Shown here one piece after another: positions 34,671 through 44,017 of a stretch of 64,000 nucleotides of DNA (position 1 is its first letter; every line of letters begins with the position of its first letter). The stretch covers positions 2,376,001 through 2,440,000 of the forward strand of contig NZ_CP134605.1 of assembly GCF_031844685.1 (NCBI RefSeq). The letters are read 5' to 3'. The position numbers were made by a program, and so were the translations under genes. The notes beneath the pieces were generated by a model, which was given only the letters and a program-made list of their open reading frames with translations, did not search any database and was not told the origin of the DNA. The DNA is from Streptomyces sp. ITFR-21 (lineage in GTDB: Bacteria; Actinomycetota; Actinomycetes; Streptomycetales; Streptomycetaceae).

Positions 34671-36062
34671 TCAGCGGTCCGCGAACACCCCGATCGCGTT
34701 GGCGACCGGCCGCTCGGCCCCGCCCGACGGGTGGTTGCGTACGGTCACGGCCGGCTGCCCCGCCGCCCGGGTGACGAGTGTCGTGGAGCCGCCGCCGTCC
34801 AGGTCGACGGCGTCGTCGGCGCCGATCCGCCGCATCACACCGGCGAGTTCGGCGACGGTCAGACCGGCGCCCGCCTCGGCGCCGCCGTCCAGGGCGAGCA
34901 GGTAGAGGGTCCGGCCGCGGTGGCCGGAGCCGGCCGCGGTCCTGGTCGCCGCCGTCCCGGCGTCCAGCCCGGCCGGCGGCTGCCCGCCGCGCAGGACGGG
35001 GAAGCCGCCCACCGCGAAGGCGTACGGGACGCGGCTCGCGGCGGGCGCCAGCCGCGCGGCCACCCGCGCCCGGTCGCCGATCCGCAGCGCCGCCCGCAGC
35101 GTGTCGGCGCCCGCGTCCCGGCCGAGCAGCACGGTCGTCCCCGCGGGGATCGCGCCCCCGCCCGGCGGGCCGGCGGCCTCGGTGACGCGGCCGTGCCGTA
35201 CGACGACCTCGTACGTGTCAGTACTGCATCCGGCACCGCGCGAGGTGTCGCTGCCGCAGACGGCCCGTGCGCGGCTGGCCGCGCCCCAGGCCGAGGTGTA
35301 CGCGCCGATGCCACCGTCGGGCAGCGCGTACTGGTTGTACCCGCCGAGAACGTACGTGCCGCGCGCGGTCCGCACCTCCCCCGTGAGGGTCAGCCGGTCC
35401 AGCCGGGCCCGGTGGTCGGTGCCGACGCCGAGCACGTCCTCGGCCGTCGCGCCGGGCGGCAGCGCCGGGCCGAACCGCTGCCGGTCGGGCACCGCGGCCT
35501 TCAGCGCGCGGCCGGAGGCGATCTCGGGCCCGTCGGCGGAACCGGTCGGGGCCACTCCAGGGTGCTGGTCCTCGGTGATGTCGAAGAAGTCGCCGTTGAC
35601 GGCGCCCACCGCGTGCCGCGCGTCGGCCAGTCGCGAGACGGCGGCGCGCGCCGCGACGGCGCCCGGTGTCAGCAGGTCCGCCCGTGCGTGCCGCAGGTCC
35701 ACCGCCAGCACATGGCCGTGGACGGCGCCTTGGGAGGCGGCGACGGTGAACTCCCCGTAGGTCACGCCGCGGGCGAGGCGCTCCACACGGTCGTACGGCA
35801 TCCCGGCGGTCCGCGCCGCCGCGCCACCGGCCCCCGCGAGGGTGCCGGCCAACGCGGCGAGTGCGGCCAGGGCCGCCGCCGCGGCCGGGACGCCGCGCCC
35901 GCGGCCACGGGCGCCGGAGCCGATCCGCCGGGCGGAGCCCGAACGGGGGCCGGAACGGGGGCCGGAACGCGCGACCGGGCCGGTGCCGGTGCGGGTACGC
36001 CCACGGGCGCCGGTGCGGGTCGTCGTCGTGGTGCTGCTGCTCGTCCTGCCGTCGGGCGTCAC
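34671..36062 (-). CDS. Secreted phosphodiester glycosidase family protein
   Basis: 463 aa. A Thr/Arg/Gly-rich N-terminus (about 55 residues) precedes a hydrophobic segment (AAAAALAALAALAGTLAG), a possible signal anchor. The NAGPA/DUF2233-type domain follows, with GAVNGDFFD, GGYNQYALPDGG, AFAVGGFPVLRGG and DLDGGGSTTLV. Related enzymes hydrolyse sugar phosphodiesters; in bacteria the natural substrate (possibly wall polymers) is unproven. ATG 36062 lies in GC-rich DNA with GGGG upstream. Confidence 0.82.
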   Translation of the reverse strand: MTPDGRTSSSTTTTTRTGARGRTRTGTGPVARSGPRSGPRSGSARRIGSGARGRGRGVPAAAAALAALAALAGTLAGAGGAAARTAGMPYDRVERLARGVTYGEFTVAASQGAVHGHVLAVDLRHARADLLTPGAVAARAAVSRLADARHAVGAVNGDFFDITEDQHPGVAPTGSADGPEIASGRALKAAVPDRQRFGPALPPGATAEDVLGVGTDHRARLDRLTLTGEVRTARGTYVLGGYNQYALPDGGIGAYTSAWGAASRARAVCGSDTSRGAGCSTDTYEVVVRHGRVTEAAGPPGGGAIPAGTTVLLGRDAGADTLRAALRIGDRARVAARLAPAASRVPYAFAVGGFPVLRGGQPPAGLDAGTAATRTAAGSGHRGRTLYLLALDGGAEAGAGLTVAELAGVMRRIGADDAVDLDGGGSTTLVTRAAGQPAVTVRNHPSGGAERPVANAIGVFADR

Positions 36063-36214
36063 TTCTCCCCCAAGGGATGTGGCAACTCACTTCTGCCACA
36101 CAGGACTTCAGCACCGGGCCGGGCCCAGGGCCGAGGAACACGGGGAAACGCGGCCGCGGCGGGGCGCCGAATTCACCGGGACGGGCTCCCGGCGGGGGCC
36201 GGCCGGGTGAACGC

Positions 36215-39200
36215 CTACGCGCCCACGGACCCGGTCTCCTCCAGCGTGGCGCGCGCCGCGGCCACCAGGTCGCGGCGGGCGGTCAGCCGCGGGGCGTCCG
36301 CGCCGGGGCAGCCGGCGAGGTAGGCGAGTTCCTGTTCGAGCTCGGCCAGGATGCTCCAGGAGGGCCCGGCGGCCAGGAGTCCGGTGAGCGCGGCGTCGAC
36401 GGCGGGCCAGTCGGCCAGGGCGCAGCCGGCCAGGGCGCGGGCGCCGGCCCACGCGGCCCTGTTCACCGCGCTCTCCGCGGGCGGTGCCGCGGCGAGCACG
36501 GTGTCGAAGCGGCGCCAGGACGCGCGGTCCGACAGCCCCGCCCGGTCGTAGGCGTCGACGAGGAGGGTCTCGGCCGCGACGTTCAGGTCGCCGGGCGCGG
36601 GATCGGCGACGCGGGCCAGTTCGGTACGCGCCCGGTCGTGCCGGCCGGCGCGGCGGTGCAGCGCGGCCCGGTCGGTGGCCAGGGACACGGTGGCCGGGGA
36701 CACGGCCAGCGCCGCGTCCAGGTCGGCCCAGGCTTCGGCGGTCCGGCCGAGCAGGCCCAGCACCCCGGCGCGCCGGCGCAGCGCCTCGGCCCGGTCCTGG
36801 GCACGCCGCACCCAGGCGTCGAGGTCGGCCAACGCCTCGTTCGGCCGGCCGAGTTGCAGATACGCCACCGCGCGGCCCTCGTAGCCGGGCAGGTCGTCGG
36901 GCGCGCGGTCCAGCAGCTCGCCGTAGGCGGTGACCGCCTCCGCCCAGTGGCCGCGCGTGACGTGGATGTCGGCCCGCTGGCGCGCTGTACCGGGTTCGGC
37001 GGGGGCCAGGAGCGCGGCACGGTCCAGGTCGGCCAGGGCCGCGTCGTAGTCGCCCAGCATGCGCTGGAGACCGCCGCGGGCGGACAGCAGCCGCCAGTCG
37101 TCGGGGCGGACGGCGAGCGCCCGGTCGAAGTCGGTCAGCGACTCCTCGTAGCGGCGCAGGCCGACCAGCGCCATGGCACGGCCGGTGTGCAGAACGGCCG
37201 GGTCCGCGCCCGGCTCCTTCTCCAGCGCCAGGTCGAAGGCGGCGAGCGCCTCGTCGAACCGCTCCAGCTTCAGCAGGGTCTTCGCCCGGGGGCTGTACAC
37301 CGTCGACAGCCGCGGGTCCGCGGCGGACTCCAGGGCCACGTCGTAGGCGGCGAGCGCGTCGCTGTGCCAGCCCTGCACGCTGAGCATGAGCCCGACACTG
37401 AGGGCCAGCAGCGAACGGCGCGGGCCCTTCTCCGTCAGTGACACGAATCGCCGGAAACCGCCGACGGCCTTCTCCCGGTCGCCGAGCAGCAGGTCCGAGC
37501 CGCATCGGATGACGAGCGCGGCCACGTTCGCCGGGTCGCGGGCCAGCAGGTGGTCCGCGTCCCTGGCCGCGTCGTCGTGGCGGAGCAGCAGGAGGTTGCT
37601 GTGCGCCCGGCTCTCGCGGGCCTCGCAGTCCGCCGGGGCGACCTCCAGCGCCCGGTCCAGCGCCTTGACGGACTCCTCCAGCCGGTCCAGGCGGCGCAGC
37701 GCGTCGCCGCGCCAGAAGTGGACCTCGTAGGAGTCGCAGCCGATCCGGACCGCCGCGTCGTAGTCGGCGAGCGCGGCGGCCGGGGAGTCGGCGCGGGCGT
37801 GTTCGCGGCCGCGGCGTACGTAGGCCTCCGCCCTTGCCTCGCCGTCGAGTTGCCTTCTGTCCAGCAGCGCGTTCAGCGCGCGCAGCACCGGCCGCTCGGC
37901 CTCGTCGAGCGCGGCGCCCAGCGCCTGGCCCCACTCCCAGACGATCTCGGCGTCCAGGTCGTTGCCGGCCGCGGTCAGCATGCGGGCCCAGGGGCGTACG
38001 GCGTCGGGGCCGGCGGCGCAGGCGGAGACGGTACGGGCCAGGGCGCCCGCCAGGGCGCCGCGCGGGTCCGCGCAGAGCCGGTGGTAGGTCTCCTCCAGGA
38101 CGTAGCCGGCCCACTGCTCGTCGTCCCAGGGGGACGTGGCGGCCTGCGGGGCGGACCAGTCGGCGAAGGCCGCCGCCAGCCGCTCGTGCTGGTCGCGCCA
38201 GCGCCGGGGCGACCGCTTGCGCTGCAGGCGGAGCATCGCCGTACGGACCACGTCGTGGTAGGTCACCCGGCCCGCGCGGTCGTCGACGAAGGGCAGGGCG
38301 TGCAGCCAGTCGTAGAGCAGGCCGGCCTCCGGGTCGACCGCTTCGCGGAAGACGTCCTCGTCCAGGCGGCGCGGCAGGGCTGCGGCGAGGGCCGCGTCCC
38401 GGCGGGCGGGGTCCTCGATCCACTTCAGGAAGCGTTCGACGGCGGTGTCGCTGGGGTCGTCCACCGCCTCCGGGCCGGCCGGCCGGGCCTCGGCGAGGGT
38501 GGAGACGAGCACGGGCAGCCGCCCGGACAGCCGCAGCACCGTGTCCACGACGCGCTCGTCCGTGGTGCCCTTCGCGGCGAGCAGGTCGCGTGCCTCGGCC
38601 TCGGTGAACAGGTCCAGCGGCACGTCGGCGATGACGTCGGCGAAGTCGCCCCAGACGGCGGGCGCGAGGGTGCCCTGGCCGGAGAGGGTGAGGACGAGGT
38701 TGGCCGGCAGCGGGCCGTACCGGCCGTCCAGGACGAGGTCGCGCAGCCAGCGGTCCAGCAGCGGGCCGGTGCGCTCGTAGGTGTCGAGGAAGAGGGCGAG
38801 CCAGGGGGTGTCGGCCGCGGCGGCGGTGAGGTCGCCGACGAAGACGGGGGTGAGGACGTCGGCCGGGGACATCACCAGCCGGACGTCCTGCTCGTTGCCG
38901 AAGCGCGTACTGAGCGCGGCCCGCAGCCGGTCGACCTGGAGGGCGAGCCGGTCGGGGTCCAACGCGCCCGCGACGGGGCCGAGTCCGGGGACCAGGCCGA
39001 GGCCGGCGAGTCCGGCCTGGGCGGCCAGGACACCGCCCGGGGAGGGGGTGTCGAGGGCCTCGGGCACGGCCTCGGCTTCGTGGCGGCGCTCGCGGTAGCT
39101 CGCCATCAGCTTGTCGAAGGCTTTGAACGGCCGTCCCTGCCGGGCGAACTGGTGGCTGAGCGCGGCCATCGCGTCGGGCACGCCGGTGAGGGCCTCGTCC

Positions 39201-39436
39201 AGGTACCCGGTCAGGGCGCCGAGTTCGCGGGCGGTGTTCTCCCACTGCCGCAGCAGCGAGGACTTGCCGACGCCGGCGGCCCCGTGCACGTGGTAGATGA
39301 CGCGGTGCGCGTCGTCCTCGGGCGGGATGGCCAGGTTGGTGCGGAACGCGGCCAGTTCGGCGCGGCGGCCGACGAAGCCGCTGGTGCGCCGCCGTCGCAG
39401 GAGGTCCTGCAACGACGGCTGCTGACGATTCGGCAT
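36215..39436 (-). CDS. STAND-type NTPase with long TPR array
   Basis: 1073 aa cytosolic protein. Residues about 20-330 are an AAA/NACHT-like NTPase: FVGRRAELAAF, Walker A GAAGVGKSS (52-60), and a Walker B-like LALFLDTYE. A winged-helix-like middle is followed by at least twelve TPR units from about 560 onward (RYEESLTDFDRALAVRPDDW, FDEALAAFDLALEKEPGA and similar). This is the layout of signal-transducing STAND proteins, in which TPRs sense a partner and nucleotide exchange switches the state; no effector enzyme domain is visible. It lies 78 bases downstream of fbiC on the same strand. Confidence 0.82.
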   Translation of the reverse strand: MPNRQQPSLQDLLRRRRTSGFVGRRAELAAFRTNLAIPPEDDAHRVIYHVHGAAGVGKSSLLRQWENTARELGALTGYLDEALTGVPDAMAALSHQFARQGRPFKAFDKLMASYRERRHEAEAVPEALDTPSPGGVLAAQAGLAGLGLVPGLGPVAGALDPDRLALQVDRLRAALSTRFGNEQDVRLVMSPADVLTPVFVGDLTAAAADTPWLALFLDTYERTGPLLDRWLRDLVLDGRYGPLPANLVLTLSGQGTLAPAVWGDFADVIADVPLDLFTEAEARDLLAAKGTTDERVVDTVLRLSGRLPVLVSTLAEARPAGPEAVDDPSDTAVERFLKWIEDPARRDAALAAALPRRLDEDVFREAVDPEAGLLYDWLHALPFVDDRAGRVTYHDVVRTAMLRLQRKRSPRRWRDQHERLAAAFADWSAPQAATSPWDDEQWAGYVLEETYHRLCADPRGALAGALARTVSACAAGPDAVRPWARMLTAAGNDLDAEIVWEWGQALGAALDEAERPVLRALNALLDRRQLDGEARAEAYVRRGREHARADSPAAALADYDAAVRIGCDSYEVHFWRGDALRRLDRLEESVKALDRALEVAPADCEARESRAHSNLLLLRHDDAARDADHLLARDPANVAALVIRCGSDLLLGDREKAVGGFRRFVSLTEKGPRRSLLALSVGLMLSVQGWHSDALAAYDVALESAADPRLSTVYSPRAKTLLKLERFDEALAAFDLALEKEPGADPAVLHTGRAMALVGLRRYEESLTDFDRALAVRPDDWRLLSARGGLQRMLGDYDAALADLDRAALLAPAEPGTARQRADIHVTRGHWAEAVTAYGELLDRAPDDLPGYEGRAVAYLQLGRPNEALADLDAWVRRAQDRAEALRRRAGVLGLLGRTAEAWADLDAALAVSPATVSLATDRAALHRRAGRHDRARTELARVADPAPGDLNVAAETLLVDAYDRAGLSDRASWRRFDTVLAAAPPAESAVNRAAWAGARALAGCALADWPAVDAALTGLLAAGPSWSILAELEQELAYLAGCPGADAPRLTARRDLVAAARATLEETGSVGA

Positions 39437-39514
39437 CCCTGCCCCCTGCTTCCCTGCTCCCCGGCCCGAGACCGCGGAGCCCCGGATGTCCCCGGAGGAA
39501 CAGGGTAGGCGCTC

Positions 39515-42118
39515 TCAGTCCCCCAGCACCGGCAGAAGCTCGGGGAGGTGCCCGTCGGAGGCCGCCCCGGCGGCGAGGCGCTCGGCGGGGACCTCGCCGT
39601 AGAGCGTGGTGCGCTGCCGGGAGGGCCGGCCGGCCGCCTCGGCGATGGCGGCCAGGTCGCGGATCGACCGGTAGGAACCGTAACCGGAGCCGGCCATCCG
39701 GGAGATGGTCTCCTCCATCAGGGTGCCGCCGAGGTCGTTGGCGCCGGAGCGGAGCATCTCGGCGGCGCCGTCGGTGCCGAGCTTGACCCAACTGGTCTGG
39801 ATGTTGGGGATGTACGGGTGGAGCAGCAGGCGGGCCATCGCGGTCACCGCGCGGTTGTCGCGGGTGGTGGGGCCCGGCCGGGCGATGCCGGCCAGGTAGA
39901 CGGGCGCGTTGGTGTGGATGAACGGGAGGGTGACGAACTCGGTGAAGCCCTCCCGGCCGTTGGCCAGCGCGTTCTGCTGGATCCGGGCGAGCAGCCGGAG
40001 ATGGCCGAGCCAGTGGTGGGGCTGGTCCACGTGGCCGTACATCATGGTGGACGACGAGCGGATGCCCAGTTCGTGGGCGGTGGTGACGACGTCGACCCAG
40101 GTGGCGGTGGGGAGTTTGCCCTTGGTGAGGACCCAGCGCACCTCGTCGTCGAGGATCTCGGCGGCGGTGCCGGGAATGGAGTCCAGGCCCGCCTCCTTCG
40201 CGGCGGACAGCCAGTCGCGGATCGACATGCCGGTGCGGGTGGCGCCGTTGACGACCTCCATCGGCGAGAAGGCGTGCACGTGCATGCCGGGGACGCGTTC
40301 CTTGACCGCCTTGGCGATGTCGAAGTAGGCGGTGCCGGGCAGGTCGGGGTGGATGCCGCCCTGCATGCAGACCTCGGTGGCGCCGAGCCGCCACGCCTGT
40401 TCGGCGCGGTCGGCGACCTGGGACAGCGACAGGGTGTAGGCGTCGGCGTCGGTGCGGCGCTGCGCGAAGGCGCAGAAACGGCAGCCGGTGTAGCAGACGT
40501 TGGTGAAGTTGATGTTGCGGGTGACGATGTACGTGACCTCGTCGCCGACCGTGTCGCGCCGCAGGTCGTCGGCGATCCGGCACAGCGCGTCCAGGGCGGC
40601 CCCGTCGGCGTGCAGCAGGGCGAGCGCCTCGGTGTCGGTGAGTCGGGTGGGGTCGTCGGCCGCGGTGCGCAGGGCGGCCATCACGTCGCCGTCCACCCGG
40701 TCGGGGACCATGCCGGGGGCGGCCTGCTCGCGCAGCGCCGCCCAGTCGCCGTAGACCTCGTCGAAGTCGTCGCGGCGGTCGGCGGTACGGCCCTCGGTGT
40801 CGATGGTGCGGTGAAGGTCGGTGCGCCCGGTGGCGGTGAAGCCCTCGTCGGGCTCCTGCCAGGGCAGGCCGCGCGGGCGGGCGTCGGCGAGCGCGAGGCC
40901 GGTCGCGGGGTCTGCCAGGGCCCGTACGTGCGGCAGCAGCCGCGGGTCGAGCCACGGTTCGCCGCGCTGCACGAACTCCGGGTAGATGGTGAGGCGTTCC
41001 CTGAGGGCGAAGCCGGTGGCCGCGGTACGCGCGGCCAGTTCGTCGATCTGCGGCCAGGGGCGCTCGGGGTTGACGTGGTCGGGGGTGAGCGGCGAGACGC
41101 CGCCCCAGTCGTCGATGCCGGCCTCGATGAAGCGGGCGTACTCGCCGTCGACCAGGTTCGGCGGGGCCTGGATGCGGGCGGCCGGGCCGAGCACGATCCG
41201 GGCGACCGCGATGGCCGCGGCCAGCTCCTCCAGTTCGGCGTCGGGCATGCCGCGCATCGCGGTGTCCGGCTTGGCGCGGAAGTTCTGGACGATGACTTCC
41301 TGGATGCCGTGGTAGGCGCGGGCGGTGCGGCGGATCGCGAACAGGGACTCGGCGCGCTCCTGGTGGGTCTCGCCGATGCCGATGAGGATACCGGTGGTGA
41401 AGGGGACGTTGGAGCGGCCCGCGTCCTCCAGCACCCGCAGCCGGACCGCGGGCTCCTTGTCGGGCGAGCCGTGGTGGGGGCCGCCGGGCTCGGACCACAG
41501 GCGGGTCGCGGTGGTCTCCAGCATCATGCCCATGGAGGGCGCGACGGGCTTGAGCCGCTGCAGGTCGGTCCAGCCGAGGACGCCGGGGTTGAGGTGGGGC
41601 AGCAGCCCGGTCTCCTCCAGCACCCGGACCGACATGGCGCGGACGTAGGCGAGGGTGTCGTCGTAGCCGTGCGCGTCCAGCCACTCGCGTGCCTCGGGCC
41701 AGCGGTCCTCGGGGCGGTCGCCGAGGGTGAACAGCGCCTCCTTGCAGCCCGCTTCGGCGCCGCGGCGGGCGATGTCGAGCACCTCGTCGGGGGAGAGGAA
41801 CATCCCGTGGCCGGCCCGGCGCAGCTTGCCCGGCACCGTGACGAAGGTGCAGTAGTGGCATGTGTCTCGGCACAGCCGGGTGAGCGGGATGAAGACCTTG
41901 CGGGAGTAGGTGATGACCCCCGGGCGGCCGACCGCCTCCAGTCCGGCGTCCCGCACCCGGGCGGCAGTGGCCGCCAGTCTGGTCAGATCGGCACCCCGCG
42001 CCTGGAGCAGCACCGCCGCTTCGCCGACATCGAGCGCGACGCCCTCCTCCGCGCGGTGCAGGGCGCGACGCATGGCGTTGGCGGTGGGCGCGGCGGCGCG
42101 CGGCGGCGGCAGACTCAT
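39515..42118 (-). CDS. fbiC: FO synthase (7,8-didemethyl-8-hydroxy-5-deazariboflavin synthase)
   Basis: 867 aa bifunctional radical-SAM enzyme making the F420 chromophore FO. It is a fusion of CofG-like and CofH-like halves, each with its own CxxxCxxC cluster motif: CRDTCHYC (about residue 76) and CYTGCRFC (about residue 545). Family blocks [20 protein letters not shown] and [14 protein letters not shown] are present. Length matches actinobacterial FbiC. ATG 42118 has GAAGG almost abutting; TATCCT seven bases upstream may be a -10, so the mRNA may be leaderless. Confidence 0.97.
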   Translation of the reverse strand: MSLPPPRAAAPTANAMRRALHRAEEGVALDVGEAAVLLQARGADLTRLAATAARVRDAGLEAVGRPGVITYSRKVFIPLTRLCRDTCHYCTFVTVPGKLRRAGHGMFLSPDEVLDIARRGAEAGCKEALFTLGDRPEDRWPEAREWLDAHGYDDTLAYVRAMSVRVLEETGLLPHLNPGVLGWTDLQRLKPVAPSMGMMLETTATRLWSEPGGPHHGSPDKEPAVRLRVLEDAGRSNVPFTTGILIGIGETHQERAESLFAIRRTARAYHGIQEVIVQNFRAKPDTAMRGMPDAELEELAAAIAVARIVLGPAARIQAPPNLVDGEYARFIEAGIDDWGGVSPLTPDHVNPERPWPQIDELAARTAATGFALRERLTIYPEFVQRGEPWLDPRLLPHVRALADPATGLALADARPRGLPWQEPDEGFTATGRTDLHRTIDTEGRTADRRDDFDEVYGDWAALREQAAPGMVPDRVDGDVMAALRTAADDPTRLTDTEALALLHADGAALDALCRIADDLRRDTVGDEVTYIVTRNINFTNVCYTGCRFCAFAQRRTDADAYTLSLSQVADRAEQAWRLGATEVCMQGGIHPDLPGTAYFDIAKAVKERVPGMHVHAFSPMEVVNGATRTGMSIRDWLSAAKEAGLDSIPGTAAEILDDEVRWVLTKGKLPTATWVDVVTTAHELGIRSSSTMMYGHVDQPHHWLGHLRLLARIQQNALANGREGFTEFVTLPFIHTNAPVYLAGIARPGPTTRDNRAVTAMARLLLHPYIPNIQTSWVKLGTDGAAEMLRSGANDLGGTLMEETISRMAGSGYGSYRSIRDLAAIAEAAGRPSRQRTTLYGEVPAERLAAGAASDGHLPELLPVLGD

Positions 42119-42261
42119 CCTTCGAGGATAAGTTGCCCCGTCGGCGATGGGCGGCCCGGCGGACCACCAGTCGGCGTGGTGATCTGTCGGATAGATCACC
42201 CGCCGATCCGACCGGACGAGGAATATCCGGGCGGCTCGTACCACCGTACGAAGGGTGACCG

Positions 42262-42433
42262 GACGGCGGGACGGCGGGACGGCGGGACGGCGGGACGGCG
42301 GGACGGCGGGACGGCGGGACGGCGGGACGGCGGGACGGCGGGACGGCGGGACGGCGGGACGGCGAGGACGGCGAGGACGGCGAGGACGGCGAGGACGGCG
42401 AGGACGGCGGGACGGCGAGGACGGCGAGGACGG
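42262..42433. repeat. Minisatellite of 8-bp and 9-bp units
   Basis: Twelve exact copies of GACGGCGG (42262-42357), then five of GACGGCGAG, one GACGGCGG, two more GACGGCGAG and a partial unit ending near 42433. Unit length switches from 8 to 9 by insertion of an A. It lies between fbiC and the 3' end of the truncated AMP-ligase gene. Copy number is probably variable between isolates. Confidence 0.95.
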
Positions 42434-42599
42434 GTGGGGCGCGCGGGGAAACCGCGCGCCCCGCAACCCGCCGGCCGGCGGCCACGAGCCGACCGCACCG
42501 GGCCGCCCCCAGGGGAGCGGGGGACCAAGCGAACGGCCCGCCACCGACCGGCGGCCGCGAACCCCACCGCAAGGGGCTGGGCGAAGCGCCCCCGGTCCG

Positions 42600-43712
42600 T
42601 CACACAGTGACCCGTACCGGCAGCAGGATCCGCCACACCGCGTCCTCCACCCCGTGCACCGCCGCGATCCAGCCGACGTTCTCCTCGTCGGTGCCGAGCC
42701 GGACCGCCTGGGCGAGTTCGCCCGTCACGTCGGCGAGGTCGGCGTGCGACATCGCCGGCTCCAGCCGCCCGCCGGCCGCGCCGTCGTCGTGGTAGCGGTG
42801 GTACGCGGGAGCGCTGCGCAGCACGCCGACCGGGCGCCAGTTCTGGGCCAGGCGCCATACGGGGTCGCCCGCCACCCGCCGCCCGTCGGCTTCGAGCACC
42901 TGGGTACGGGACCGGTCCACCGCCAAGGGCGTCCAGGTGTCGGCGCCGGTCAGTACCAGGTCGGGGGCGATGCGGCCGACCGCGCGGCCGACCGGGCCGG
43001 TGGCCCCGGGCGCGGGCAGCACCATCGGGATCGCGGCCATGCCGGCGTAGAGGCAGCCGTAGAACGCGCCGGCCAGGTCAGGGCCCTCCGGGTAGGCGAG
43101 CATGACGCGGCTGCCGGGCTGGAGCAGGGTGCCGAGGCGGGCGGCGACCGCGCGGGCCCGGCGGTCGAGTTCGGCGAAGCTGCACCCGGCGGTGCCGGTT
43201 CTGGCGGCGCTCGGGTACGGCAGCGCGGGCACGGTCTGCGGGCGGCGCTCGGCGCGGTGGCGCAGCAGCGGGCCGGGCAGCCGCCCGATGTCGCCGGGCC
43301 GCGGACGCGTCCCGCCGGTCCCGTCGCCGCCGGCGCCGCCCCTGCCGCCGCGTCCGCCGCCCCCGGTCCGGTCGGCCGGGCGGTCGTGGCCGTCGCCGGT
43401 CATCCCGGCCACCCGGGTCGTCCCCGGCGCCGCCGCGGCTGCGGCTGTGACTGCGGCTGCGGCTGCGGCTGCGGCCGGAACGGGCCGGGTGGCCGGGACA
43501 GCGGGGAAGGCCGGCCCCGTACGGACCGGCCCGGCGCCGGGGCCGCGGCGCGCCTGCCGCCGGCCGAACGCCGACGGGCGCTCGGGCCCGGCCGCCGGTC
43601 CATTGCCGTCCGAGGGCCGCGCCGACCGTAAGCCGGACATGTCGAAGGATTCCCCCGGGACACCGCCCCAGATCGGAGCATCAGGCGAAACGTCTCCGCA
43701 CCAAGCACACAT
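42600..43712 (-). CDS. Truncated adenylate-forming (FAAL-like) protein
   Basis: About 370 aa from ATG 43712; starts at 43640 or 43403 are possible. An N-terminal disordered Pro/Ala/Gly region, including an Ala tract encoded near 43431-43484, precedes a domain like the first third of fatty acyl-AMP ligases: [40 protein letters not shown], then [11 protein letters not shown]. The family P-loop (SGSTG-type) and everything after [19 protein letters not shown] are missing. The protein ends [10 protein letters not shown], so adenylation activity is doubtful. A CxxC (CAWC) follows the start and a second (CAFC) lies just upstream in the same frame. It is divergent from the afsR-like gene. Confidence 0.65.
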   Translation of the reverse strand: MCAWCGDVSPDAPIWGGVPGESFDMSGLRSARPSDGNGPAAGPERPSAFGRRQARRGPGAGPVRTGPAFPAVPATRPVPAAAAAAAAVTAAAAAAPGTTRVAGMTGDGHDRPADRTGGGGRGGRGGAGGDGTGGTRPRPGDIGRLPGPLLRHRAERRPQTVPALPYPSAARTGTAGCSFAELDRRARAVAARLGTLLQPGSRVMLAYPEGPDLAGAFYGCLYAGMAAIPMVLPAPGATGPVGRAVGRIAPDLVLTGADTWTPLAVDRSRTQVLEADGRRVAGDPVWRLAQNWRPVGVLRSAPAYHRYHDDGAAGGRLEPAMSHADLADVTGELAQAVRLGTDEENVGWIAAVHGVEDAVWRILLPVRVTV

Positions 43713-44017
43713 GACGTTCCCGTCACCAACCCGGTCGCAGAACGCACACCGGTACGAACGGACCCCACACAGCACAACCTCCGCGCACGCACAGACGGAA
43801 CCTCGAATCAGCCCAACTTTTGCCGCCAGGCCGGATCGGGACCCGGACCGGGGTGACCGCAGCGGCCCCGACACGGCAAACTGGCACGGGCGAGTCGGAT
43901 TCGCGGCTCCACGTGCCATGCGGACAACTGTTCCGTCCAGCGATGAACGATAGATATACGCGCGGAGAGTCGGGGTCTCGGGGAAGTCCCGGCCGCCGGG
44001 CGGTTCAGGGGGCTGAA
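43713..44017. promoter_or_regulatory. Divergent promoter region of the AMP-ligase-like and afsR-like genes
   Basis: 305 bases. The 43920-43960 part (ATGAACGATAGATATACGCGC) is the most AT-rich spot and is the likely afsR-type promoter. Upstream of 43775 lies a possible GTG start with GGAGG for the minus-strand gene. Confidence 0.45.

Noticed and set aside
42262-42433. Possible CRISPR array
   Set aside because: Units are contiguous 8-9 bases without spacers and there are no cas genes.
36108-42572. A 2154-residue open frame on the minus strand
   Set aside because: It is a GC-bias shadow running through the STAND gene and fbiC in a wrong frame; it is Arg/Pro-rich without domains.
39548-42610. 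A 1020-residue open frame on the plus strand
   Set aside because: Antisense shadow of fbiC and the minisatellite; Gly/Val/Ala-rich with no domain.
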